Assembly (NCBI GenBank): GCA_029262895.1
Contig: JAJCYM010000069.1
Location: forward strand, 1-64,000
Direction of reading: 5' to 3'
Length of the DNA stretch: 64,000 bases
Source of the DNA: Roseivirga sp.
GTDB taxonomy: Bacteria > Bacteroidota > Bacteroidia > Cytophagales > Cyclobacteriaceae
Below, in pieces: positions 39,601 to 54,600 of this stretch. Position numbers and translations under genes: made by a program. Every line of letters begins with the position of its first letter. Positions within the stretch are counted from its first letter, which is position 1. The notes under the pieces were generated by a model. The model searched no databases. It worked only from the letters and a program-made list of their open reading frames with translations, and was not told where the DNA came from.

Positions 39601-42600
39601 GGAAGCGTAATCAACTGGTCCGTAGATCATAGAGGAAGAAACGGAACTGACGTGGCCGAGGTAAAAATAGGCAGCTCTGTGGCAACAGCCACCACGGTAC
39701 AAACCATGACTGATGGGAATACGGCCTGGGGTTCATACGCTGGCACTTATACAGTGCCGGATGGCCAAACGACAACCTTCATAGTGTTTTCTTCTGTGAG
39801 CTCATCCGGTGGAAGTAGTTCGGTTGGCAACTTTATTGATAATGTGGTCACCACGGTCATTTCAGGTCCGGGATGCAATACAGATACTGATGGCGATGGT
39901 ATACCAAACAGCCTCGACCTGGACAGTGACAATGATGGAATCTACGATTTAGTAGAAGCGGGTCATCTTCAAGCTGATGCCAATAATGATGGAATTATAG
40001 ACGGTGCTGATACCGGTTCAGGAACTAATGGTCTTTTCAACGCACTTGAAACAGTTGCTGATAATGGCGTTCTGAATTACACGGTTAAAGACACCGATGG
40101 AGACGGTAACCTGGACTCCAATGAGCTCGATTCGGACAATGATGGCTGTTTTGATACACTTGAAGCCGGACTTTCTGATACGGATAAAGATGGAACCTTA
40201 GGCACCGGGGCGGCAACTGTAAACTCGGCAACGGGAGTTGTAACAAGCACAGCCGGTTATACCACACCTACAAGTACTTTGGGAGTTTTTGATTTCCAAA
40301 ATGCAGCACTATTTTCCGCCTGCAACACCCCTCCTACTACGGGTGATATCACCAACTCAGGGCTTATTGTTAGCAATGACGCTGGAGTAGACATTGATGA
40401 CCTCACGGGAGCAGATGCTGAAGGATCAGTGACGAATTTTGTGATCAAAACATTGCCTTTGGCCAGTACAGGAGTGCTCACCTTATCTGATGGCACACCG
40501 ATCACTGTAGGTCAGGTATTGACCACTGCTGAGGCCGCAGGGTTGAAATTTGATCCTGCAGTCACTTTCACAGGCAATGCCACCTTCACCTATGCTGCGA
40601 GAGACGATCAGGGCGTAGAAGATGCGACTCCGGCTACCTTCACCATTCCGGTAAGCAACACCCCTCCGACTACTACTGATGTGACCAATACTGCGGGTAT
40701 TTTAAGCAACGCAGGGGCTACCGCACTTGACGATTTAGTTGGTGCCGATGTAGATGGAACAGTAGTGGGATTTTTGATTAAAACTTTACCCCCTGCATCA
40801 GAAGGTGTTTTAAAATTATTAGACGGCTCGGTTGTTTCGCTTGGACAGGAACTAACCACGGCCGAAGCTGCCGGACTGACATTTGACCCAACTTCTGGCT
40901 TTGTAGGTACTACTTCATTTACCTATGCTGCCAAAGATGATGATGGTGCCGAAGATGCCACACCAGCTACTTTCACCATTAATACGTTGAACTCTCCACC
41001 AGATTCAGGTGACATCACAAACTCAAACAGCATTTTAAGCACAGCTGGTGCAACGGATATTGACAACCTAAGTACTTCAGACAGTGATGGCACCGTGGTT
41101 TCAATCATTATTAGAACAGTTCCCAATGCAAGTCATGGTGTGTTGACACTAGCCAATGGCACCGTAATTATACAGGGGCAATCAATCACGCCAGTAGAAG
41201 CATTGGGTCTACGTTTTGATCCTTCTGGTACCTACAATGGCCCAGCCACCTTTACATATTCGGCAGTGGATGATGATGGTGCCGAAGACTTGACACCTGG
41301 AACCTTCATTCTTAATATTGACAATACGCCTCCTATTGTTGCGAGCAATACGATCACAGTCAATGAGAATGTTCAGGACACACCCCTGGGAATCGCCACT
41401 CCAACCGATCCCGATTCAGGTAATACCTTCACAATCATAGTCACTTCCCTTCCATCGTTGGGTGCTGTAACACTGGCAGATGGTACACCAGTGACACTCG
41501 GAATGACTTTGACCAGTCTTCAATTGACAACCCTACTCTACGATGCGCCCGAAGACTATGATGGCACCAGCGATCCCGGAGACTTTGGCTATTCTGTAAA
41601 CGATGGTGAGTTCACCGAGAATGCCGATGTAGACATTATCATTAATCCTGTTAATGATCCTCCCGTAGCCACGGATGCCACGGTAAGTTTATTAGAAGAT
41701 GCTGTTGACGGCACTACCGTTCACAATCTGGTTGCGACTGACCCAGATACTGGTGATGCTCTGACGTACGAAATCACTGGGGGAAATAACACGAACATTT
41801 TCGCCATCAATCCAACTTCCGGAGAAATCACGTTGGCAGACGGCTCACAAGTAGATTTTGAAACATTAATGGTGTACAACCTCACTGTAACGGTCACAGA
41901 TCAAGGCGGACTGACGGATACTGCGAACGTCACTGTAAATATTGGTAATGTAAATGAACCTCCTGTAGTGGATGGCGCCACGGTTCAGGCCAAACAAGAT
42001 CAGGCTTATGTTTTCATGTCTTCAGATTTTCTAACGAATTATTCTGATCCGGAAGGAGCTGCAGCAACAGATGTCAAAATCACAGAGCTTCCAATACGTG
42101 GCCAATTACAACTCAATGGCTCCCCTATTGCAAAAGATCAGGTAATCAGCCTGAATGACATTACCTTGGGCAATTTCACCTATGTGCCACCGTCCGGGCT
42201 TTCAGGGGATACATTTACAGACTTCAAATTCACCATTTCTGACGGTGTGCTTTTTTCAATAGGGAATGATTCAATCATTATTGATGTCGTTCCTTTGACT
42301 TCTGATCTGGCTGTCATCAAAGCAGTGAACCCCTTAAATGCCAATGCAGGACAATCCGTTGACTTTACCATAACGGTAACCAATAATGGACCCGATCTGG
42401 CTACCGGAGTGGCTTTGACTGATCAAATACCTTCAGGCTTTGTATTTGTAAGTGCCGCCCCTACACTAGGAACCTTTAGCAGTGCAACGGGCGAATGGAG
42501 TATTGGTAATATTGCCAACGGAACAACTGTTACCCTGGTAATCACCGCCACTGCCAATTCAGCAGGAGACTTTACCAATGTAGCCACCATCTCATCTACC

Positions 42601-45600
42601 GATAACGTAGACCCCGATTTGGGCAACAACACAGCCACGGTGAATATCAGCACAGAAGCCGTTGATATACAACTAGCCAAATCAGTGGATTTGTCTACTC
42701 AAGACGTGGGAGACGTGGTGGTCTTCACAGTCACCGCCACGAATGCCGGACCAGATGTGGCCACGGGCGTGATTGTGACCGATGAACTACCTTCAGGGTA
42801 CGATTTCGTGAGCAGAACCAGAACACACGGGGAGTACACAAATACAACAGGACTTTGGAATATAGGGGCATTGGCAAGTGGGGAAACCGCTACCTTGACT
42901 ATCAGAGCAACTATCAAGGCAACCGGTAACTTCACCAATACGGCCTCAGTTATTGGCTTAAATCAAACCGATACCAATGCTGCCAATGACCAGGCAAGTA
43001 CAAGTGCAGCCCCTTTGCTTTCAGATGTGGCAATTTCCAAGGTAGTGGACAATACAACACCAACACCTGGCGCAACTGTGGTATTCACAATCTCAGCTGT
43101 CAATAACGGAACGGCCACAGCGCAAGGCGTAGAAATAAGCGACTTGCTTCCTACCGGATACACATTTGTAAGCGATACGAGAACTGCAGGGACCTATAGT
43201 GCTACCACGGGGCTTTGGACCGTTGGAAGTATTACTGCAGGCGCTACACAAACCCTCATTATTCAGGCTACTGTTAATACAACAGGCACGTACCAAAACA
43301 CGGCTACAGTAACCAATAATGATACGTTCGACACCGACAACACCAACGATTCAGCCTCAGCTTCAGTAACGGTACAGACCGCTGATGTAAGCGTAACAAA
43401 GGTGGCCAGTAATCTTGCCGCCAATGTGGGTGAAAATGTAACGTTTACCATCACAGCCAGCAATGCCGGACCCGATGCCGCTACCAATGTCAATGTGCTG
43501 GACCTCTTGCCTTCTGGTTTCACATTCGTTAGTGCCACGGAAAGTCAAGGTACCTACACTTCAGGAACCGGGCTTTGGGCTGTGGGAACAATTAACAATG
43601 CAGCGAACGCCACCTTAAGCGTTGTTGCTACCGTATTGTCGACTGGTACTTATGAAAATACTGCGAGTGTTCAGTCTGTGGATCAATTAGACCCTGATCC
43701 GACTGATGACAGCTCATCAGTTACGGTGACTCCCGCCAATGCCGATTTGACCATTGCCAAAACTGTGAATCAAGCCGGTGCCAATGTAGGCGATCAAGTG
43801 ACCTTTACGATAACTGTTACTAACAATGGTCCGGATGCGGCCTCAGGAATTCAGGTAACCGATCAATTACCAACTGGATATACCTTCGTAAGTGCAACTC
43901 CTGTACAAGGAACCTACCTTAGCACAACCGGAGTTTGGACAGTCGGCAGTCTGGCTAATGGAACCTCCACTTCCCTGGATTTAGTAGGCACATTAAACGC
44001 TGCTGGCACACTCCTGAACAGCGCGAGTATTACCGCAGCCAATGAGTTTGATACCGATAACGGCAACAACACAGCCACAGCCGCCACTGCCATTGAAAGC
44101 TCCGATATCTCTGTGGCGAAATCCGTAAGTAATTTGGCGCCTAATGTTGGCGATAATGTCACGTTCACCATCACTGTGTCAAATGCAGGCCCGGATGATG
44201 CGGATGCACTGAGCATCCTGGATTTACTGCCAAGCGGATACACATTCGTTAGTCAAAATGCCTCCAGAGGCACCTATGTGCCAGGAACCGGTGTTTGGAC
44301 CATTGGCACCTTGAACAACGCTGGAACCGCAACGCTGGAGGTAGTAGCTACGATATTGGCCACCGGTACCTATGCCAACACCGCCACTATTAATGGGGTA
44401 GATCAGGCAGACCCTGACAACACCGATAATTCCAGCACAGTCACTCCCGTACCTTCAGGCTCTGATTTAAACTTAACCAAAGCTGTCGACAACCCAACTC
44501 CTATTGCCGGAGACGATGTCATTTTTACAGTCAACCTATTGAATCAGGGACCAAGCACTGCCACCGGAGTTCAGGTGACAGATCAACTGCCGAATGGTTA
44601 CAGTATTGTAAGCGCGGTTACTTCCCAGGGAACTTATAATCAAGTTTCAGGAGTTTGGGACATCGCAAGCTTACCAAGCACAGCTACGGCCACCTTAACG
44701 GTAAGAGCAACTGTTTTAGCAACAGGTAGCTACACGAATACGGCTACTGTGACTGATTCCGATCAATTTGACGGAGACAATACTGATGATACCGCAAGTG
44801 CTGCCGTGGTACTACAAAGCTCAGATATCAACCTGGTCAAAATTGTAGACAACCCTTCAGCGAATGTTGGTGAAAATGTGACTTTCACGGTTACTGCCAC
44901 GAATAGTGGTCCTGATCGTGCTACTGGCATTTCAATCCTTGACCAACTGCCTTCTGGCTACACCTTTGTTTCGGCAAGTCCTTCGCAAGGCACTTATGTT
45001 TCACAAACCGGCATATGGACGGTCGGACAATTGAACAACGCTGCCTCTGCTACGCTCTCAGTTATTGCAACCGTGCTTTCTACTGGAGATTATGACAACA
45101 CTGCCACTGTGAGCACCCTGGATCAACAAGATCCTGATAATACCGATGACAGTTCTACTGCATCTGTCGTTCCGCCAAGAGCAGATTTAAGTCTTGCAAA
45201 AACAGTGAGTGCCTCAAGTCCCAATGTAGGTGATGTGGTGACATTCACGGTAACATTGACTAATAATGGCCCGGATGCAGCTGCGGCTACCGGAATAGAG
45301 GTCACGGACAGGCTTCCATCGGGATACACTGCCGGAACAATCACACCTAGCGTAGGTACTTACAATACGACTTCAGGAATATGGGCGGTCAGTAGTCTGG
45401 CAAATGGTGCTTCCGCTACTTTGACGATGAATGCAACAGTACTGGCTGCGGGAGACTTTACGAACACGGCTCAGATTACTGCTTCAGATATCTTCGATCC
45501 CAACACAGGAGATAATACGGCCTCGGCTAGCATCGTAGCACAATCATCTGATTTGGCAATCACAAAATCCATCAGTGATGACACGCCAAATGTGGGTGAT

Positions 45601-48600
45601 AATGTGACCTTCACGATACGATTAACCAACAACGGAACCGATCCGGCAACCGGAGTTACGGCAACTGATCAATTACCTTCCGGATACACATTTGTTTCTG
45701 CAAATACAGGGTTTGGCACTTATAACAGCACCAGTGGGATTTGGAACATCGGTTCTGTGGCGGCTAGTCAAACCGCTACTTTAGAAATTGTGGCCACCGT
45801 ACTTTCGACAGGCACCTATAACAATACCGTGTCCATCACCACTTCAGATCAAAGCGATCCTGTTGCTGGTAATAACTCGGCAACCACTACAGTGGATACC
45901 CAATTCGCTGACTTGAACCTAACCAAGGTGGTGGACAATGCTACCCCTACGCCCGGCAGCGATGTAATCTTTACCATCACAGTGAAAAATGATGGACCAG
46001 ATGCTGCCACCAATGTGAGCATTACTGATCAATTGCCAAGTGGATACACCTTCGTATCTGGCAATGCTTCTCAAGGAACATTTGTCAATGGAACTGGGCT
46101 TTGGACCATTGGAACCCTTGGAAATTCAGCTTCCGCTGTACTTTCCATAAGAGCTACGGTGCTTGCTTCCGGAGATTTCACCAATACAGCCAGTGTCACT
46201 TCGAGCGATCAATTTGACACCGATGCTGCTGATAATTCTGCGAGCCGCAGCGTAACCCTGCAATCAAGCGACATCAACATTGCTAAGACTGTAAATGACA
46301 ATGCAGCCAATGTTGGAGAAAATGTTGTTTTCACTGTTACAGCAACCAATGATGGACCAGATGCAGCAACCAACCTGGAAATTTTAGATCAACTGCCATC
46401 AGGATATACCTTTGTGTCTGCCACCTCTACCCAAGGCACTTTTACAAACACAACCGGAATATGGGCCATTGGAACCCTGGCGAACAGCGAGACCGCCACG
46501 CTGGAAGTAACAGCAACAGTGCTTGCCAATGGTGATTTTGAAAACACTGCTTCAGTAAATAGTGTTGATCAACTCGATCCTAATAGCACCAATGATTCCG
46601 CTTCGGCAACAGTAACCGCACCCAGAGCTGATTTGAACCTGATGAAAACCGTAAGTTCAACAAGTCCAAATGTGGGTGATGTGATTACGTTTACAGTGAC
46701 ATTGAAGAACAACGGACCGGATGTCACTGATGCTACGGGCATCGCGGTAACGGATCAACTGCCTTCAGGATATACTTTCGGAACTGCCACTCCTAGTCTG
46801 GGTACTTATAATGAAACAACAGGCATTTGGAGTGTTGGAACGCTTGCACAAAATGCACAAGCCACGCTGACGGTAACTGCCACAGTGCTGGCCGCTGGAA
46901 ACTTCACCAATACGGCTACCGTGACAGCGAATGATGTATTCGACCCTAATTCAGGAGATAATACAGCCTCCGCAAGCATTGTTGCTCAATCTTCTGATTT
47001 GTCTATCACTAAAGCAGTAGATGATGCCACACCAGAAGTAAGTGACAATGTCACTTTCACCATTTCCGTGAGCAATGCAGGGCCTGATGCGGCCACCGGT
47101 GTAGCCGTGACTGATGCGATTCCAAACGGTTATAATTTCGTCTCTTCCAATACAGCTTTCGGAAGCTTCAACAACACCAATGGACTTTGGACAATAGGCT
47201 CCATTGCCAATGGTTCAACCGCTACTTTGGAAATTGTGACACAGGTGCTGTCCACTGGTACTTACGACAATACTGCTACTATTTCAGCTTCTGATCAAAG
47301 TGATCCGGACGCAGGAAACAATACGTCTACAGTTAATGTTGCTGCTCAGTTTGCTGACCTTAACATTACGAAGGTTGTTGACAATGCCACTCCTATTCCG
47401 GGCAGCAATGTGATCTTTACCATCACGGCTTTGAATCAAGGACCCAATGCCGCAACCAACATAGAAATTACCGATCAATTGCCTGATGGATATGTCTTGG
47501 TATCTGCCACACCTAGCACCGGAACCTATACTGCTTCAACGGGCATTTGGGCAATCAGCAGCCTGGCCAACAGTTCTTCTGGTGTATTGACTATCGTGGC
47601 AACAGTGCAGTCTACAGGTATCTTCCTCAATTCGGCTACCGTAACTTCGGTTGATCAATTTGACACGGATGCCACTGACAACTCCGCAAGTGCTACCATA
47701 GCCTTACAGACTTCTGACATCAACATCACTAAAGTAGTGGACAAGCCTGCGGCCAATGTTGGAGAAACGGTCATCTTCACTATTACTGCCTTGAATAGTG
47801 GAAGTGACAACGCCACCAACCTGACCATCACGGATAAATTACCTTCAGGATATACCTTCGTGAGTGCCACACCATCAACAGGTACTTACAGCAGTACTAC
47901 CGGAATCTGGACCATCGGCACCTTGAACAATGCGGCTTCTGCTACCTTAACAGTGACCGCAACTGTGCTGTCTTCCGGAGATTATGGCAATAAGGCTACC
48001 GTCACTACGCTGGATCAAAAAGACCCTGATAGCACAGACGATACGGCTTCAGCCACAGTTGTTCCTGCTCGTTCTGACCTGGCCATTACTAAAATTGTCA
48101 GCAACACCAATCCAAATGCAGGAGATATTGTCACTTTCACAGTAACGCTGACTAACAACGGTCCAAGCACCACTGCTGCTTCTGGTGTGACCGTAACCGA
48201 CCTCCTGCCATCAGGCTTTACATTGGGCACCGCCACTCCAAGTGTCGGAACCTATGCATCTGGCACAGGCCTTTGGACTGTAGGCACATTGGCCAATGGA
48301 GCCAGTGAAACTTTGACAATCACTGCCACCGTTTTATCAACAGGTGACTTTACGAACACCGCTGCGGTGACTGCGGCCGATCAATTTGATCCGAATGCGG
48401 GCAACAATACAGCAACTGCAAGTATTGTAACACAGTCTGCCGATTTGGCCATCACAAAAATGGTGAGCGATGCCACTCCAAACGTGGGAGATAATATCAC
48501 ATTCACTTTACGAGTAACCAATGGCGGCAATGACCTGGCTACAGGGGTCACTGTCACCGATCTTCTTCCAAGTGGTTATACATTCGTTTCTGACAATACG

Positions 48601-51600
48601 AGTTTTGGAACATATAATTCAACTACTGGTGTATGGACCATCGGTTCTATCACCACTAGTCAGACCGCCACTTTGGAAATTGTAGGCACTGTACTTTCAA
48701 CAGGTACTTATAACAATACTGCGTCTATCACCACATTAGATCAAGGCGACCCTGTAACAGCCAATAACACAGCTACCGCAACAGTGGATGCACAATTTGC
48801 TGATCTTAATATGACCAAGGTGGTGGACAATGCTACCCCTGTTCCTGGCAGCGATGTGATCTTCACAGTAACCGTAAGAAATGACGGACCCGATGCCGCT
48901 ACAAATGTGAGCATCACCGATCAATTACCTTCTGGCTATACATTGGTATCGAGCAATGCTTCTCAAGGAACTTATGTAAGTGGCACGGGTATTTGGACCG
49001 TTGGAACGCTAGGAAACTCTGCTTCAGCGGTACTTTCCATCAGGGCTACCGTAGGTTCTTCCGGTACTTTCCTGAATACCGCTAGCATCACGTCAATTGA
49101 TCAATTTGATAATGATGGAACAGACAACTCTGCCACAGCAACCACCACACTGCAAACGGCAGACATTGCACTGACTAAGACGGTAAGCAACGCAACAGCT
49201 AATGTGGGAGACAATGTGACTTTCACGGTAACCGCCACCAACAACGGTTCGGATGCCGCTACCAGCTTGAGTGTTCTGGATCAATTGCCTTCCGGTTACA
49301 CGTTCGTATCTGCTACTTCTACTCAGGGTACTTTCACCAATACGACAGGCATTTGGAATATCGGAACCTTGAATAACGGAGGAACAGTTACCCTGGAGGT
49401 AATCGCCACGGTATTGTCAACAGGTAGTTTTGTGAATTCCGCCTCAGTCAATAACCTTGATCAATTGGATGGCACTTCAACTAACGACACGGCATCAGCA
49501 ACCGTCACTGCTCCAAGAGCTGACCTGAACCTTACAAAAACCGTGAGTAACTCAAGCCCAAATATTGGGGATGTGATCACCTTCACAGTGACCTTGACCA
49601 ATAATGGTCCAAGCACCGCTTCTGCGACTGGTATCAAGGTGACTGACCAATTGCCTTCCGGTTATACTTTAGGCACAGCTACACCTAGCATAGGCACTTA
49701 CGCTTCAGGAACGGGTATATGGGATGTAGGGAGTTTGGCAAAAGATGCACAAGCCACCTTGACCGTGACTGCAACTGTTCTGGGAGCAGGTGATTTCACC
49801 AATACAGCTACTATTACAGCCAATGACGTTTTCGATCCCAACTCGGGAGACAACACTGCGTCCGCGAGTATTGTGGCCCAATCGTCAGACCTCTCCGTAA
49901 CTAAGGTCGCCAGTGATGATACGCCAAATGTGGATGACAATGTAACTTTCACCATCACGGTAAGCAATGTTGGTCCTGATGCTGCTACTGGTGTAGCGGT
50001 AACTGATCAACTGCCTTCCGGTTATGATTTCGTTTCTTCTAATACTGCTTTTGGAAGCTACAACAATGGCAATGGGGTTTGGTCTATCGGATCGATTGCC
50101 AATGGGGCCAGTGCGACATTGGAAATCGTAGCCAAAGTAAAATCAACTGGTGTTTATGACAACACCGCTACCATCACAGCTTCAGATCAAACAGATCCTG
50201 TACCAGGCAACAACAGCGCCATTGAAACGGTGGTTGCTCAGTTCGCTGATCTCAATATGAGCAAAACTGTAGACAACCCTACTCCTATAGCGGGGGCCAA
50301 TGTAATCTTCACGGTTACCGTATTAAATCAGGGGCCAAACGCAGCCACCAATATCGAAATCACAGATCAATTGCCTGATGGATATGTACTTGTTTCGGCT
50401 ACACCGAGTACAGGAACATATACTTCTTCAACAGGAATCTGGGCTATTGCCAATCTCAACAGCAGTTCTTCAGGAGTATTGACTATAGTCGCTACCGTCC
50501 AATCAACAGGTACTTTCACCAATACCGCAACCGTTACAAGTTCAGATGTTTTTGATACAGATGGCACTGATAATGCGGCTAGCAGCACCGTCACTTTACA
50601 ATCTTCTGACATTAACATTACTAAGGTGGTGGACAATACCACTGCCAATGTCGGTGAGAATGTAGTCTTTACAGTAACCGCACTGAACAGTGGTGCCGAC
50701 AATGCTACCAACTTGAGCATACTTGATCAATTGCCTTCTGGATACACATTTGTAAGCGCCACTCCTTCAACCGGCACTTACAATAATGGTACGGGTATTT
50801 GGACCATTGGCACACTGAATAATGCAGCCAATGCTACATTGGCTATCACAGCTACGGTACTTTCCACTGGTGATTATACCAATACGGCTTCAGTGAATGC
50901 AGTAGATCAAATCGATCCTGACAATACAGACAATTCAGCCTCGGCCACGGTCACAGCGCCAAGAGCAGACCTTGAATTGACAAAAATTGTAAGTAGCAAC
51001 AGTCCTAATGTAGGTGATGTGATCACCTTTACAGTGACATTGACCAACAATGGTCCAAGTACTTCTTCAGCAACAGGGGTTGCAGTGACTGATGCCCTAC
51101 CTTCAGGATATACCTTGGGTACAGCCACTCCGAGTTCAGGCACCTATGCTTCCGGAACTGGAATATGGACAGTAGGTACAATAGCTAATGGAGCAACGGA
51201 GACTTTGACTATCACAGCTACGGTATTGGCTTCTGGCAACTTCACGAATACGGCCAGCATCTCTGCTGTTGACCAATTCGATCCTGATGCTGGAAACAAC
51301 ACAGCAACGGCAAGTATTGTAGCGCTATCTTCAGATTTATCACTAGCCAAAGTAGCGAGCGATGCCGCTCCAAACGTAGGTGACAACATTACTTTCACAC
51401 TGACACTATCTAATGTTGGACCAGATGTGGCAACCAACGTTGAAGTGACTGATGCCCTGCCGAGTGGCTACACATTCGTTTCTTCCAACACAACTTTCGG
51501 AACATATACCCCCTCTTCAGGTATTTGGGATATCGGTACGGTTTCTACAGCACAAACGCCCGTACTGACCATCACTGCTACTGTATTGTCCACAGGCACA

Positions 51601-54600
51601 TATAACAATACTGCCTCCATTACAGCTTCAGATCAATCGGACCCGGTAAGTGCAAACAACTCAGCTACAGCGAATGTGGCTGCACAAATGGCTGACTTGA
51701 GCATTACTAAAGTAGTGAACGATGCCACTCCGGCTCCTGGAAGTCAAGTAACTTATACCATTACATTGACTAACAATGGTCCGGATGCGGCAACCAATGT
51801 AACAGTAAGCGACAGATTACCTTCTGGCTTGACCTTCGTTTCGGCCACACCTAGTGCGGGTACATATGATTCCGGAACTGGCCTCTGGACAGTAGGCACT
51901 GTTGCCAACAGTTCAAGTGCAGTCTTAACGCTTACAGGAACCGTTTTAACCACCGGCAGCTTCACTAATGTGGCCAACATCAATAGTGCTGATCAATTTG
52001 ATACTGATGTTTCCAACAACAGTGCAAATCAAGGTTTGACACTACAGCAATCAGATATTGGCATCACCAAGGTAGTAGACAATGCAACCGCCAATGTGGG
52101 TACCAACGTGACCTTCACAATCACTGCCTCGAATGCCGGACCAAATGATGCGACTAATCTGGTCATCAATGACTTGCTTCCTTCGGGCTATACTTTTGTA
52201 AGCCAGGCGGCAAGTGCAGGTACTTATATTTCAGGTACTGGTGTCTGGACAGTGGGAAGCCTGAGCAATGCAGCGAATGCTACCTTGACCGTGGTAGGAA
52301 CTGTACTGGCAACGGGAGATTATGGAAATACTGCCTCAGTATCGAGTGTGGATCAGTTGGATGGAAATGCAGCAAATGACCAAGCCACTCAAAACGTGAC
52401 ACCGCCAAGAGTTGATTTGAGCTTGGCCAAAGTGGTAGACCTTCCTAGGGTAAATACAGGAAATACGGTCAACTTCACTATCACATTGACCAACAATAGC
52501 ACAACAACCAGTTCTACTGGAATAACGGTTACCGATTTACTTCCAACAGGATATACATTCGTTAGCTCAACACCTTCTCAAGGAACCTATGCCTCCGGTA
52601 CTGGTCTGTGGACGGTAGGTACACTTGCACAATCCAGCAACGCGACATTAACGCTGACCGCCACCGTAAATGGGGCAGGTGACTTTACCAACTCTGCTAC
52701 AATTACAGCTGCCGATCAATTCGACACCGACAGTTCGAACGACACGGCAACCGCTTCTACTGTGAAGCAATCGGCTGATATTGCCATTGCGAAAACCGCA
52801 GACAATGCAGCTCCTCAAGTGGGTGGCCAAGTAGTCTTCACAATTACTGCCACACATACCGGGGATGATGAAGCCACAGGAGTTACAATTACTGACCTAT
52901 TGCCAAGCGGCTACGCATTTGTGAGCGCCAGCACATTGACAGGCTCATACAGCAGTGGTACAGGTGTTTGGACAATTGGTACCATTCCGATCAACGGAAC
53001 AGCAACCTTAACCCTCACAGGTACAGTACTCTCTACAGGCACTTACAACAATACCGCTACCCTGACTACTATTGACCAAGCTGATAGCAATGCTGGCAAT
53101 GACTCAGCAACTGCCACCGTAATACCCCAAGTAGCTGATCTGAACATGAGCAAGGTGGTAGACAATGCCACCCCTATTTCGGGTGCAGATGTGATTTTCA
53201 CGGTGACCGTACTCAACCAGGCTGGGACGGCCTCAGCAACCAATGTCACGGTAACCGATTTACTTCCTTCCGGATACACGTTCGTAAGTGCCACACCTTC
53301 TCAAGGAACTTATGCTTCTGGTACGGGCGTATGGACAGTAGGCACACTGGCAAATGCCGCCAGTGCAACCTTGACGCTTAGAGCTACAGTTTTATCAACA
53401 GGAAGCTACAGCAATACAGCAACTGTTACTGCATCTGATCAATTTGATGATGATGGTACTGACAATAGCGCAAGTGCTGGAGTGACTGTTCAAACATCCG
53501 ATGTGAACATCACCAAAGTAGTTGATAATACGACTGCTAATGTCGGGCAAAACGTGGTATTCACCATTTCTGCAAGAAATGATGGGCCAAGTGATGTGAC
53601 CAATTTGATTGTCTCTGACGAACTCCCAACTGGTTATACCTTCGTATCGAGTACGCCAAGTCAGGGTACTTATAGCAGCAGCACCGGACTTTGGACAGTA
53701 GGTTCGGTAGCGAATGGTGTCACGGCAACACTTGCAATCACCGCCACCGTAGTAAACAATGGTAGCAATACCAATACTGCTTCGGTTAGCTCTGTAGACC
53801 AGCTTGATTCTGACAATACAGACAACTCAGCTTCCGCAACAGTGACCCCACCAATTGCTGAGCTCTCGATGGCCAAGACAGTGGATGATCCAACGCCAAT
53901 TGTAGGCCAGACAGTAGTGTTCACGGTAACCTTAAAAAGTGAAGCAGGCAGTACTGCAGATGCCACCAATGTAACCGTGACGGACTTGGTGCCTAGCGGA
54001 TACACATTTGTGAGTGCCACCCCTTCTATCGGAGCTTATGCTTCAGGAACTGGTATTTGGACTGTGGGAACATTGACCAACGGAAGTACCGAAACGCTCT
54101 CTATCAGTGCTACTGTCAATGCAGGAGGCGACTTCTCCAATGTGGCGCGTATCACCGCATCAGATCAATTCGATCCTAACCTGGGTAACAATACAGCTTC
54201 GGTAAGTACAGCAGCACAGACTGTTGATTTGGCGGTAACCAAAACGGTGGATAACGCCACTCAAGATGTAGGAGAAAGCGTGATATTCACTGTTTCACTA
54301 CTCAATAATGGGCCTGATCCTGCCACCGGGGTAACCGTAACAGACCTATTGCCATCTGGCTATACATTCGTTTCTAATACTGCTTCCCATGGCAGCTATG
54401 TTTCGGGCACAGGACTTTGGACGGTTGGAGGTTTAGCCAATGGTGAAACAGCCACATTGACGATGCGAACAACGATCAATGCAACAGGAGCCTATACTAA
54501 TACAGCAACACTCACAACAGTCGATCAGACTGAATCGAATGCTGCAAATGACTCAGATAATGCGGTCTCGGCACCATTACTATCCGAGGTTGCTTTGACC

